Below, piece by piece: positions 8,574-16,196 of a stretch of 64,000 nt of DNA. Within the stretch, counting starts at the first letter, position 1. Each line of letters begins with the position of its first letter. The position numbers were made by a program, and so were the translations under genes. Under the pieces are notes generated by a model. The model saw only the letters and a list, made by a program, of their open reading frames with translations, was not told where the DNA came from and made no database searches. The DNA lies in the NCBI GenBank assembly GCA_024710705.1, contig JANJUF010000104.1, forward strand, positions 86,695-150,694, given 5' to 3'. This stretch comes from Gemmatimonadaceae bacterium (GTDB lineage: Bacteria; Gemmatimonadota; Gemmatimonadetes; Gemmatimonadales; Gemmatimonadaceae).

Positions 8574-9793
8574 CACCCCTCCGATGTGTTGGTCCCGGGC
8601 CGCTGCGCCGGGAGATGCAGGCGGATCTCGGTGCCCTCGCCGGGCGCGCTCGAGGCGTCCACGCGCCCCCCGTGTGACACGATGGTCTGCTTCACGATGG
8701 CGAGTCCGAGTCCCGTGCCGCCGGTCTTGGCCGTCACGTAGGGCTCCCAGATGCGGTCGAGCGCGTCGGGAGCGATTCCGATCCCGTTGTCCCGTACGGC
8801 GAGCGTGAGTGCGCCGTTTCGTTCGCTGACGCGCACCACCACCCGGCCGCGACCCGCGGTGGCATCCACCGCGTTGAGCAACACATTGGCCAGTGCGCGC
8901 ATCAGGGCGTCGTGCTGGCCGTGCACCACGTAGGGTCCTCCTGCCGCCTCGATGGCGTGCGTCATCGTCGGCGGCAGGGTCGAGCGGAGCGTCTCGCGCG
9001 CGAGGTCGACGAGATCCACATCGGACGATGGACCCTCGGGGAGCCGCCCGAACTGCGCGAAGTTCTTCGCCATGGCTTCGAGGCGCGCCGATTCGGCGTC
9101 CAGCACCTCGACCGTCTCGCGCAGCTCTGGGGCCACCTTCTGTCGCAGCGTGGCCACCGCGAACCGGATCGGGGTGAGCGGATTCTTGAGTTCGTGCGCC
9201 ACCTGCCGCGCCGATTCCCGGAAGGCCGCGAGGCGTTCGGCTTCGATGGCCGACCGGCGGCCTTCCTCGAGGTCGGCGGCCATGATCCGCATCCGCTCGC
9301 GCAACATCCCGAACTCGGGTGCGCCCCGGGCCTCGGCCTCGGTGGGGAGGGGTAGCCGCTCGCCACGGGTGATCCGATCGGTCCAGCCCACCAGTTCGTC
9401 CAGTGGCCGCGAAAGCTGGCGGCTCAGGTGCCCCGCCACGCGGGAGGCCAGCAGGGTGAGTGCCGCCACGAGCAGGAGCCCGAGGACGAGGAAGAGCACC
9501 GCCGCCCGCTCCGCCAAGAAGGAGAACCGGCGGGCCTGCACCCGGGACTCGCCGAGGGCCTCCTCGTGCGCCCGGAGCGCCGCGAGGGCCTGCGGTGAAC
9601 CCGGTGCCTCGCGGGCGGCCTTGATGGCCTCCTCGCCACTGGTGGCGATCTGCTCCCAGGCGGCCACGCCGCTCATCCGCGGCAACACGCGCGCCGTCAG
9701 CCCGCTCCAGGCCAGCGTCATCACGATGGCCGGGACGAAGGCGAAGAGGCCGAGAATGGCGAAGAGCCGGGTGCGAAAACGCGGTTGCGGCAC
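8573..9793 (-). CDS. Membrane sensor histidine kinase, NtrY-like
   Basis: A 406-residue kinase. The first membrane segment is at about 9-32, a periplasmic sensor loop of about 65 residues follows, and the second membrane segment is at about 97-118. Then come a HAMP-like linker, a dimerisation/phospho-acceptor helix with the H-box HELKNPLTPIR (about 200), and a catalytic ATPase domain with N-box NVLLNAVDA, G1 RDNGIGI and G2 GTGLGLAIV. It would autophosphorylate on the H-box His and pass the phosphate to the adjacent sigma-54 regulator. First gene of the five-gene operon; its promoter should lie in the 265-base divergent region before the NYN gene. The NtrY label rests on HAMP/H-box style and on DUF4390 nearby. 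Confidence 0.9.
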   Translation of the reverse strand: MPQPRFRTRLFAILGLFAFVPAIVMTLAWSGLTARVLPRMSGVAAWEQIATSGEEAIKAAREAPGSPQALAALRAHEEALGESRVQARRFSFLAERAAVLFLVLGLLLVAALTLLASRVAGHLSRQLSRPLDELVGWTDRITRGERLPLPTEAEARGAPEFGMLRERMRIMAADLEEGRRSAIEAERLAAFRESARQVAHELKNPLTPIRFAVATLRQKVAPELRETVEVLDAESARLEAMAKNFAQFGRLPEGPSSDVDLVDLARETLRSTLPPTMTHAIEAAGGPYVVHGQHDALMRALANVLLNAVDATAGRGRVVVRVSERNGALTLAVRDNGIGIAPDALDRIWEPYVTAKTGGTGLGLAIVKQTIVSHGGRVDASSAPGEGTEIRLHLPAQRPGTNTSEG

Positions 9794-9986
9794 CCCTCAA
9801 GATTACGCCTCCCCCTATCATTTGCGACCTGCCCCGCTAGTTTTCCCAGTCGGGACGCGCTCGGCGCGTCGATGATCCGCAGCCCTCCGTGCGCAGACCA
9901 TCGGCACGTCGAGCCCGCGCTCCCCCAGCGGGCGAGTCGTCCGCGCCAGAGGCGTCCTCCGGTGGCCCCAGCGGCCCGGATGAGTT

Positions 9987-10002
9987 TGTGAGCGCGTTCA
10001 CT
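9987..10002. promoter_or_regulatory. Possible Crp/Fnr-type dyad upstream of the NYN gene
   Basis: TGTGA-GCGCGT-TCACT has one mismatch to the Crp consensus TGTGA-N6-TCACA, within the 265-base divergent region 9794-10058. It ends 56 bases before the NYN start. One-mismatch copies are expected about twice by chance in a window this size, so this is weak alone. It gains some weight from the perfect site before atpA. Nothing else clear is seen in this divergent region. Confidence 0.3.
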
Positions 10003-10058
10003 CGGACCACAGTGGTCGGTCCCGCGGCTACCTCATCGGCGTACTTCGCCAGGACCAG

Positions 10059-11756
10059 ATGCATCCTCGTACCAGTCTTTCCGCCGCCGCGCGCCCTGTG
10101 CGCGGCGCGGTCGCCCCGTTGCACCGGGGCCCCCAGGCCAGCGCCCTCGGCGGTTCCTCCGCCCACGCGCCCAACGCCGCCCTCCTCATCGACTTCGACA
10201 ACGTCACGATGGGGATCCGCTCCGACCTGCAGACGGAGCTCCGCAACCTCCTCAGCAGCGCCATCATCTCGGGCAAGGTCGCCGTCCAGCGCGCCTATGC
10301 CGACTGGCGCCGCTACCCGCAGTACATCGTCCCGCTCAGCGAGTCGTCCATTGACCTCATCTTCGCCCCGGCCTACGGGTCGTCGAAGAAGAACGCCACG
10401 GACATCCGCCTCGCGGTGGACGCCATCGAGCTCGTGTTCACCCGCCCCGAGATCGGCACCTACATCCTGCTCTCGGGCGACAGCGACTTCTCGTCGCTGG
10501 TGCTCAAGCTCAAGGAGTACGGCAAGTACGTGATCGGCGTGGGCATCCGCGAGAGCTCCAGCGACCTGCTCGTGCAGAACTGCGACGAGTACTACTCGTA
10601 CAACGCCCTCGCCGGCCTCGTGAAGACGGGCGACGAGACCGGAGCCGCCAAGAAGTGGGATCCCTGGGAGCTCGTCACCGAGGCCATCGGCCGCATGCAG
10701 AAGAACGGCGATGTGATGCGCGCCGACCGCCTCAAGCAGGTGATGCAGGAGATCGACGCCACCTTCGACGAGAAGGACCTGGGCATGTCGAAGTTCTCGC
10801 GCTTCTGCATGGAGGCCGCCCAGAAGGGGCTGCTGCACGTGTCCAAGCTCGAGAATGGCCAGCTCGAAGTCGGACCGCCCAAGAAGGGCGATGGCACCGC
10901 GGCCGCTCCGTCCGCCGCCGCGCCGCGCGCCGAGGGTGAGCGTGAGGAGCGTGAGGGTGGACGTGGACGCCGTGGCCGTCGTGGCCGCGGGGGTCGTGGC
11001 CGCGATCGCGAGGATCGTCCCACGCCGACGCAGGGTGAAGTGGCGGTGGACGCCGAGGCACCGGCGGCAGCGGCCGCCCCGGCGGCGCCGCGCGGCCGCC
11101 CCGAGCGCCAGCCCCGTCCCGACCGCGTGCCGCGTCCCTCGGCCGCGCCAGTCGTGGACGCGTCCATCGGCGCGTCGGGCATCCGCCTCACGCGCGACGA
11201 GGCCTTCGGCCTGGTGCGCGATGCCGTCGCGGCCGTGACCGCCGGAGAGGATCCAGTGCCGAGCGAGACGGTGCGCGCCAAGGCCTTCGCCCTCCTCGGG
11301 CGCGACTCCGAGTCGCTCTCGGACAAGAACTTCGCCCGCATCCTCAAGGATGCGCACGATGCCGGCTTGCTCGACCTCCGGAAGCGTGGCGAGCACTTCG
11401 AGGTGACGGCCGTGTCCGGCGCCCCGAGCATCGCCGACCAACTGAAGGTGGCGGAAGCCGCCCACACGCCGGCGGTGACGCCGAGCGCACCGGCGCCGCG
11501 TGGCATGGGTGTGCGCTCGGCACCGGCCCGTGGTGGTCGGGCCAGCGCCCGTCCGGCGATCCCGGCCGGCCTGCTGCTGCTCGGCATGGTGGACGAACCG
11601 GCCGCTCCGGCGGCGTCCACGTCGGACGATGCCGACGAGAAGCCTTCCAAGACCAAGGCCAAGAGTGCCAAGAAGAAGGTGGCGCCGAAGGCCGAGGCCA
11701 ATGGCAAGGCACCAAAGAAGAAGGCGGCTGCCAAGAAGAAGGCAGCCGCCGTCTGA
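10059..11756 (+). CDS. NYN-domain ribonuclease-like protein with two LOTUS/OST-HTH domains, RG-rich linker and Lys/Ala tail
   Basis: A 565-residue protein. The NYN (LabA/DUF88, PIN-like) domain spans about 38-180 with the acidic set D45/D47 (IDFDN), D115 (NATDIRLAVD) and D141/D143 (SGDSDF). A winged-helix domain of OST-HTH/LOTUS type follows at about 200-265 and a second, more divergent one at about 374-450. Between them lies an Arg/Gly-rich, disordered stretch (about 295-320), and the C-terminus (about 520-565) is Lys/Ala/Pro-rich like a histone H1 tail. LOTUS domains bind RNA and are known in bacteria fused to NYN nucleases. RNA cleavage or surveillance is therefore the likely role, with basic tails adding nucleic-acid affinity. 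AGGA precedes the ATG. Confidence 0.85.
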   Translation: MHPRTSLSAAARPVRGAVAPLHRGPQASALGGSSAHAPNAALLIDFDNVTMGIRSDLQTELRNLLSSAIISGKVAVQRAYADWRRYPQYIVPLSESSIDLIFAPAYGSSKKNATDIRLAVDAIELVFTRPEIGTYILLSGDSDFSSLVLKLKEYGKYVIGVGIRESSSDLLVQNCDEYYSYNALAGLVKTGDETGAAKKWDPWELVTEAIGRMQKNGDVMRADRLKQVMQEIDATFDEKDLGMSKFSRFCMEAAQKGLLHVSKLENGQLEVGPPKKGDGTAAAPSAAAPRAEGEREEREGGRGRRGRRGRGGRGRDREDRPTPTQGEVAVDAEAPAAAAAPAAPRGRPERQPRPDRVPRPSAAPVVDASIGASGIRLTRDEAFGLVRDAVAAVTAGEDPVPSETVRAKAFALLGRDSESLSDKNFARILKDAHDAGLLDLRKRGEHFEVTAVSGAPSIADQLKVAEAAHTPAVTPSAPAPRGMGVRSAPARGGRASARPAIPAGLLLLGMVDEPAAPAASTSDDADEKPSKTKAKSAKKKVAPKAEANGKAPKKKAAAKKKAAAV

Positions 11757-11768
11757 CCGGTTGGTGCG

Positions 11769-11799
11769 GGCCGGCGTGGCTTATTTCAGCACGCCGGCC
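11769..11799. terminator. Hairpin shared by convergent NYN and kbl genes
   Basis: A perfect 10-bp stem (GGCCGGCGTG / CACGCCGGCC) encloses an 11-base loop that contains the kbl stop codon. No long U-run follows on either strand, so this may be a bidirectional or Rho-assisted terminator. The right arm codes for the last residues of Kbl. Confidence 0.5.
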
Positions 11800-12983
11800 T
11801 TCTGCCCAACCTTCTTGATCGCCCGCACCGCGTAATCGAGGTCCTCGCGCGTGTGCGCTGCCGAGATCTGGCAGCGAAGCCGCGCCGTCCCGTGCGGCAC
11901 CACCGGGAAGCCGAACCCGGTCACGAAGATCCCTTCGTCGAGCAGCATCTCGCTCATCTTGATGGCGTCGGCCGTCTCGCCGATGATGATCGGCACGATT
12001 GGCGTGGCGCCGTCGAGCGGCTTGAACCCGGCCTCGGTAATGGCCTGGCGGAACCAGGCCGCATTCTCTCGCAGGGTCCGCACGCGCTCCGGGTGCGCCT
12101 CGATGAACTCGATGCTCGCCAGCGCGCTCGCGGCCACGGTGGGCGGTAGCGCGTTCGAGAACAACTGTGGACGCGAACGCTGGGTCAGCGTGTCGCAGAG
12201 CGCTGCCGGACCGGCCACGAATCCGCCAGCCGCGCCGCCCAGCGCCTTGCCAAGCGTGGACGTGATCACATCCACCTCGCCGAGCACGCCGAAGTGTTCG
12301 GCCGTGCCGCGCCCGAGCTCGCCGAGCACGCCGGTGGCATGGGAGTCATCCATGATCAGGACCGCGTCGTGGTCTTTCGCGACCTGGATCAGCTCAGGCA
12401 GCTTGGCGATGCTGCCTTCCATCGAGAACACGCCGTCGGTCCAGATGAGGCGCCGCTTGGCACCCTTGTTGGCCTTCAGCTTCTCGACGAGGTCGTCGAG
12501 GTCGCTGTGCTTGTACACGGCCGTCGTGCACTTGGTGATGGCCTTGGCGAGGCGGATCGAGTCAATAATGGACGCGTGGTTCAGCGCGTCGGAGATGACG
12601 AAGTCGCCTTCCTCCACCACGCTGGCGGTGAGCCCCTCGTTGGCGTTCCACGCCGAGACGTAGCTCATCGACGCCTCTGTGCCGACGAAGCGGGCGATGG
12701 CCGTCTCGAGCTCGCGGTGCACGGTGAAGGTGCCGCAGATGAAGCGCACGCTGCCGGTACCGGCACCGAACTTCTTCAGCCCGTCAATACCCGCCTGCAC
12801 CACGCTCGGCTCGTCGCAGAGCCCGAGGTAGTTGTTGGACGAGAGGATGAGCACCTCGCCGCGCCCTTCCATCTGGACGCGCGCCGCCTGGGGCGAGGCG
12901 AGGTGGTTGAGCTTCTTGTAGGTGCCGGAAGCCTTGAGGGCGTCGAGGCCTGACTGCAGGTCGGAGATGAAAGTCTGGTTCAT
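11781..12983 (-). CDS. kbl: Glycine C-acetyltransferase (2-amino-3-ketobutyrate CoA ligase)
   Basis: A 400-residue alpha-oxoamine synthase. It splits 2-amino-3-oxobutyrate with CoA into glycine and acetyl-CoA, the second step of threonine breakdown after Tdh. Family marks include SNNYLGL, GTGSVRFICGT, DSHATGVLG, the PLP-lysine region STLGKALGGAAGG and the C-terminal HTREDLDYAV. The start is taken at 12983 (MNQTFISDLQ), the normal family N-terminus. The frame stays open for another 30 codons upstream, but those codons run into the heptad repeat element and are not family-like. It lies downstream of tdh on the same strand, separated by an inverted heptad repeat. Confidence 0.95.
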   Translation of the reverse strand: MNQTFISDLQSGLDALKASGTYKKLNHLASPQAARVQMEGRGEVLILSSNNYLGLCDEPSVVQAGIDGLKKFGAGTGSVRFICGTFTVHRELETAIARFVGTEASMSYVSAWNANEGLTASVVEEGDFVISDALNHASIIDSIRLAKAITKCTTAVYKHSDLDDLVEKLKANKGAKRRLIWTDGVFSMEGSIAKLPELIQVAKDHDAVLIMDDSHATGVLGELGRGTAEHFGVLGEVDVITSTLGKALGGAAGGFVAGPAALCDTLTQRSRPQLFSNALPPTVAASALASIEFIEAHPERVRTLRENAAWFRQAITEAGFKPLDGATPIVPIIIGETADAIKMSEMLLDEGIFVTGFGFPVVPHGTARLRCQISAAHTREDLDYAVRAIKKVGQKAGVLK

Positions 12984-12995
12984 AGTCGGAGATGG

Positions 12996-13053
12996 GACGG
13001 AAGACGGAAGACGGAGGGAAACTGCGGGATCCTTCCGTCTTCCGTCTTCCGTC
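12996..13053. repeat. Inverted GGAAGAC-heptad element between tdh and kbl
   Basis: The left arm 12996-13017 holds three tandem copies of the 7-base unit. The right arm 13031-13053 is the inverted counterpart, with 13 bases between. The arms can pair almost throughout, giving a stem of about 20 bp in RNA. It fills most of the 76-base gap inside the tdh-kbl transcription unit, so it may attenuate or stabilise the mRNA. Same family as elements at 25520, 40451, 43786, 51485 and 61747. Confidence 0.85.
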
Positions 13054-13059
13054 AAGTCG

Positions 13060-14088
13060 TTAGCTGATTTCAAACACCACTTTGCCCGCTTCTCCCGACT
13101 TGATCACGGCGATGGCCTCTGCGTGCTGCTCCAGGGGGAAGCGGTGAGTGATGACCGGCGTGGGATCGAACTGGCCGGCGCGGAGGAACTGGGTCATCTG
13201 GATCCAGGTGTCGTACATGCGGCGGCCGACGACGCCGTACACGGTGATGCCCTTGAAGATGACCTCGGTGGCGAAGTCCACGTCCATCGGCTTCGCTGGG
13301 ATGCCCAGCATCTGCACGCGGCCGCCCACGCGGACGAGCTTGAAGCCCTGGTGGATGGCCGCGGGGACGCCGCTCATCTCGAGGACCACGTCCACGCCGA
13401 GCCCGTGCGTGGCCTTCCGCACTGCCTCGTCGGCGTCCTTGGGGTGCACGGCGCTGTGCGCGCCCATGGCGGTCGCCAAGGCGAGGCGCCTGGGGTTCAC
13501 GTCACTGGCCACGATGTGCGAGGCGCCAGCCGCCTTGGCGATGCCCACCGCGAAGATGCCGATCGGGCCGCAGCCCGTGACGAGGACCGTTGCGCCCGGG
13601 AGGTCGGTGCCGTGCAGCGCCGTGTGGAAGGCGTTGCCCATCGGATCGTGGATGCCGCCGATCTCGAAGGAAATGTCGACGTCGAGCTGCCACACATTGG
13701 TGGCTGGCATGGCGATGTAGTCGGCGAAGGCCCCGTCGCGATCCACCCCGATGATCTTGGTGTTCGGGCAGACGTGGGCGTTGCCCGTCCGGCAGAGGTG
13801 GCAGCGTCCACAGACGATGTGGCCCTCGGCCGTGACCCGGTCCCCGAGCTTTACATCGGTCACCAGCGCACCCACCTTCTCCACCTCACCGGCAAACTCG
13901 TGTCCCACGGTGAAAGGGGGCTTGCAGCGCCCCTGCGCCCAGGCATCCCATTCGTGGATGTGTACGTCGGTGCCGCAAACACCGGCCCGGCGGACGCGAA
14001 TCAGCACCTCGTCGTCGCGGATGGTGGGAACAGGGACGTCCTTCAGGGTAAATCCCGATGTGGGAGATTCCTTGACCAAAGCGCGCAC
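13060..14088 (-). CDS. tdh: L-threonine 3-dehydrogenase
   Basis: A 342-residue zinc-dependent medium-chain dehydrogenase oxidising threonine to 2-amino-3-oxobutyrate with NAD+. Seen: catalytic zinc ligands in CGTDVHIHEWD (about 38) and GHEFAGE (about 62), the structural zinc site CGRCHLCRTGNAHVC (about 95-109), the MPATNVW segment diagnostic of Tdh rather than sorbitol dehydrogenase, and the Rossmann glycines VTGCGPIGIF (about 170). It pairs with kbl directly downstream, forming the usual two-gene threonine-to-glycine pathway. It is divergent from the histidine kinase gene at 14183. Confidence 0.95.
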   Translation of the reverse strand: MRALVKESPTSGFTLKDVPVPTIRDDEVLIRVRRAGVCGTDVHIHEWDAWAQGRCKPPFTVGHEFAGEVEKVGALVTDVKLGDRVTAEGHIVCGRCHLCRTGNAHVCPNTKIIGVDRDGAFADYIAMPATNVWQLDVDISFEIGGIHDPMGNAFHTALHGTDLPGATVLVTGCGPIGIFAVGIAKAAGASHIVASDVNPRRLALATAMGAHSAVHPKDADEAVRKATHGLGVDVVLEMSGVPAAIHQGFKLVRVGGRVQMLGIPAKPMDVDFATEVIFKGITVYGVVGRRMYDTWIQMTQFLRAGQFDPTPVITHRFPLEQHAEAIAVIKSGEAGKVVFEIS

Positions 14089-14134
14089 GCGGCGGACTCA
14101 TCGAATGAGGGTGGATTACCGATACTGAAACGTC

Positions 14135-14170
14135 GCCGCGCCGCCCCTCGGATGAAAGGGGCGACGCGCC
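14135..14170. other. Long imperfect hairpin in the tdh/kinase divergent region
   Basis: Two 14-base arms (14135-14148 and 14157-14170) pair at 12 of 14 positions, with an 8-base loop, ending 12 bases before the kinase GTG. It could shape the kinase 5' leader or be part of the divergent promoter control; nothing more can be said from sequence. Confidence 0.4.
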
Positions 14171-14182
14171 ATTCTTGCCCCC

Positions 14183-16189
14183 GTGACCATCAAGACGTCG
14201 CGCCTCACCTCTCCCGAGGGCATTCCCCTCGGCGTCGCGCTCGCCGCGACCGTCCTGCTTGCCCTCGTGACGTGGGTGGCCGGGCCGGTGCTGCGGCATT
14301 TCGAGGGGGCGCTCGTGCCTTGGCCGGTGCACGGCATCTCGCTGGCGATCTTGATGGCCGCGCGCCGGCAGGACCGCACGCTGCTGGCGGCCTGCATCGG
14401 AGTGGCTGTCGCCGTCGGAGGCTTCGGGCACACCGGGGAGTTCCTGCGTGCCATCGCCGCCGGCGCGCAGATCAGTGCGCAGACCATCGTCATCGCGCTG
14501 TTCCACGAACGCCTCACCCGCGGCCGGCATCCCCTGCGCGGCACGATGGCGTACGCGTTCTTCGGGGTGGCCATCCTCATCGGCGTCCTGCCGACCACGC
14601 TGCTCGTCACGGCGATGCGGGAGTTCATCGGCCCGCAGTTCATCCCGGGGTACTCCACCGGCATCTGGTGGGTGGCTGCGGTGACGTCCATGGCGGCGTT
14701 GAGCCCGGCGCTGCTGGCGCCGACCGCCCCGCACCAGACGACGGCCCGCGGCGGCGTGGGATCGCGCTGGGAGTTTGCCGCACTGGTGACGGTCTACACG
14801 ATCGCGCTGCTGAATACCTTCTTGATGGTCGGCGCGAGCGTGCTCGAACTGCCGTCCGCGGTGGCGACGATTCCGTTCCTGATCTGGGCCGGCCTGCGGT
14901 TCGGCGTGCGCGGATACGCCACCTTCACGTTGCTCTTCGCGACGATCGTGGTCACGTCCACCATCCTGAACATCGGCCCCTTCGAGCAATGGGGACCGGA
15001 CGCCATCGTCCGCGGCCGCCGGGCCTGGATCTACGTGGCATCGCTTGCCGGCCCGGCCATGATCTTTCCGGTGGCCCTGGCCGAGCGCGCGGCCGCCGAG
15101 TTGCGCGCCCGCGGCGCCTTCGCGCAGCTCGCGGCCATCATCGAAGGCTCGGGCGATCTCATCGCCGCGGTGGACCGCGACATGGTCATCATCGCTGCCA
15201 ATCCGGCCTGGGTGCAGGAGTTCGCCCGCATCAGCGGCGTCACCGTGCACACCGGCATGCCGATGAAGGAGGCGCTGGCCGGCGTACCGAACGACGCGCC
15301 CAACTCGCTGGCGCAATGGCGCCGTGCGCTCTCCGGCGAACGCTTCACGGCCATCCGCGAGATCGGCGATCCCGAGCGCGCGCGCGACGAGTACGAGATC
15401 ACCTACGGGCCGGTGCTGGACGCGCGCGGTGACGTCGTCGGTGCGAGCCAGGTGGTGCGCAACATCTCGCTAAGGCGGAAGAAGGAGGCCGAGGACGCCG
15501 ATGCGCGCCGGCTCGAGAGCGTCGGGCGCCTCGCCGGTGGCGTGGCCCACGACTTCAACAACCTGATGACTGCGGTCATCGGCTACACCGAGCTCGTGGC
15601 CCAGAGCCTGCCGGAGGACGATCCGCGACGCGAGGACCTGGCCCAGATCGAGCGCGCGGCCACCCGCGCCGGTGAACTCACGCAACAGCTCCTTGCCTTC
15701 GCCCGCCGGCGCATCATCGAGCCGCGGCTGGTGGACCTCGGCGAGCTCGTGGAGGGCTTCACGCGGCTCGTCGCCCCGCTCCTGGGCAGTAACGTGTTCC
15801 TCTCGGTGCGCACGGAGCCGAATTTGCATCGCGTGCGTCTCGATCCCGCGCAGTTCGAACAGGTGCTGATGAACCTCGCTGTCAATGCGCGCGACGCCAT
15901 GCCGGGCGGCGGGCGGCTCACCATCGAGATCGCCAACGGACTGCTGGGGAGCGTGCGCGGCGTGCGTCTCGTCGTGCGCGACACCGGCGTCGGCATGCCA
16001 CCCGAGGTCGTGGCCAGGGTCTTCGAGCCCTTCTACACGACGAAGCCCCTCGGGAAGGGCACCGGGCTCGGGCTCCCCACCGTGCACGGCATCGTGCACC
16101 AGGCCGGTGGCGAAATCACGGTGGAGTCGGTACCGGACGCCGGGACAGCGTTCACCGTGTTCCTTCCCGCCGCGGAAGACGCGGCCTGA
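14183..16189 (+). CDS. Integral-membrane (MASE1-like) PAS histidine kinase
   Basis: A 668-residue protein. The N-terminal ~300 residues contain about eight hydrophobic segments resembling a MASE1-type sensor. A PAS domain follows at about 315-430 (IIEGSGDLIAAVDRD... to the PAC-like GASQVVRNIS). The histidine kinase core has H-box VAHDFNNLMTAVIGY (about 455), N-box NLAVNARDAMPGGG, G1 VRDTGVGMP, F-box EPFYTTKPLGKGTGLGL and a final ATPase strand. The HDFNN H-box is typical of kinases that work with separate or hybrid receivers. No receiver domain is attached and no regulator gene is adjacent, so its partner is elsewhere. Start is GTG 14183. It converges with the formate-dehydrogenase-like gene, 7 bases apart. 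Confidence 0.88.
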   Translation: MTIKTSRLTSPEGIPLGVALAATVLLALVTWVAGPVLRHFEGALVPWPVHGISLAILMAARRQDRTLLAACIGVAVAVGGFGHTGEFLRAIAAGAQISAQTIVIALFHERLTRGRHPLRGTMAYAFFGVAILIGVLPTTLLVTAMREFIGPQFIPGYSTGIWWVAAVTSMAALSPALLAPTAPHQTTARGGVGSRWEFAALVTVYTIALLNTFLMVGASVLELPSAVATIPFLIWAGLRFGVRGYATFTLLFATIVVTSTILNIGPFEQWGPDAIVRGRRAWIYVASLAGPAMIFPVALAERAAAELRARGAFAQLAAIIEGSGDLIAAVDRDMVIIAANPAWVQEFARISGVTVHTGMPMKEALAGVPNDAPNSLAQWRRALSGERFTAIREIGDPERARDEYEITYGPVLDARGDVVGASQVVRNISLRRKKEAEDADARRLESVGRLAGGVAHDFNNLMTAVIGYTELVAQSLPEDDPRREDLAQIERAATRAGELTQQLLAFARRRIIEPRLVDLGELVEGFTRLVAPLLGSNVFLSVRTEPNLHRVRLDPAQFEQVLMNLAVNARDAMPGGGRLTIEIANGLLGSVRGVRLVVRDTGVGMPPEVVARVFEPFYTTKPLGKGTGLGLPTVHGIVHQAGGEITVESVPDAGTAFTVFLPAAEDAA

Positions 16190-16196
16190 CGCGCGC

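Noticed and set aside
12984..13073. 30-codon N-terminal extension of Kbl
   Set aside because: The codons come from the heptad repeat element; the normal family N-terminus begins at 12983.
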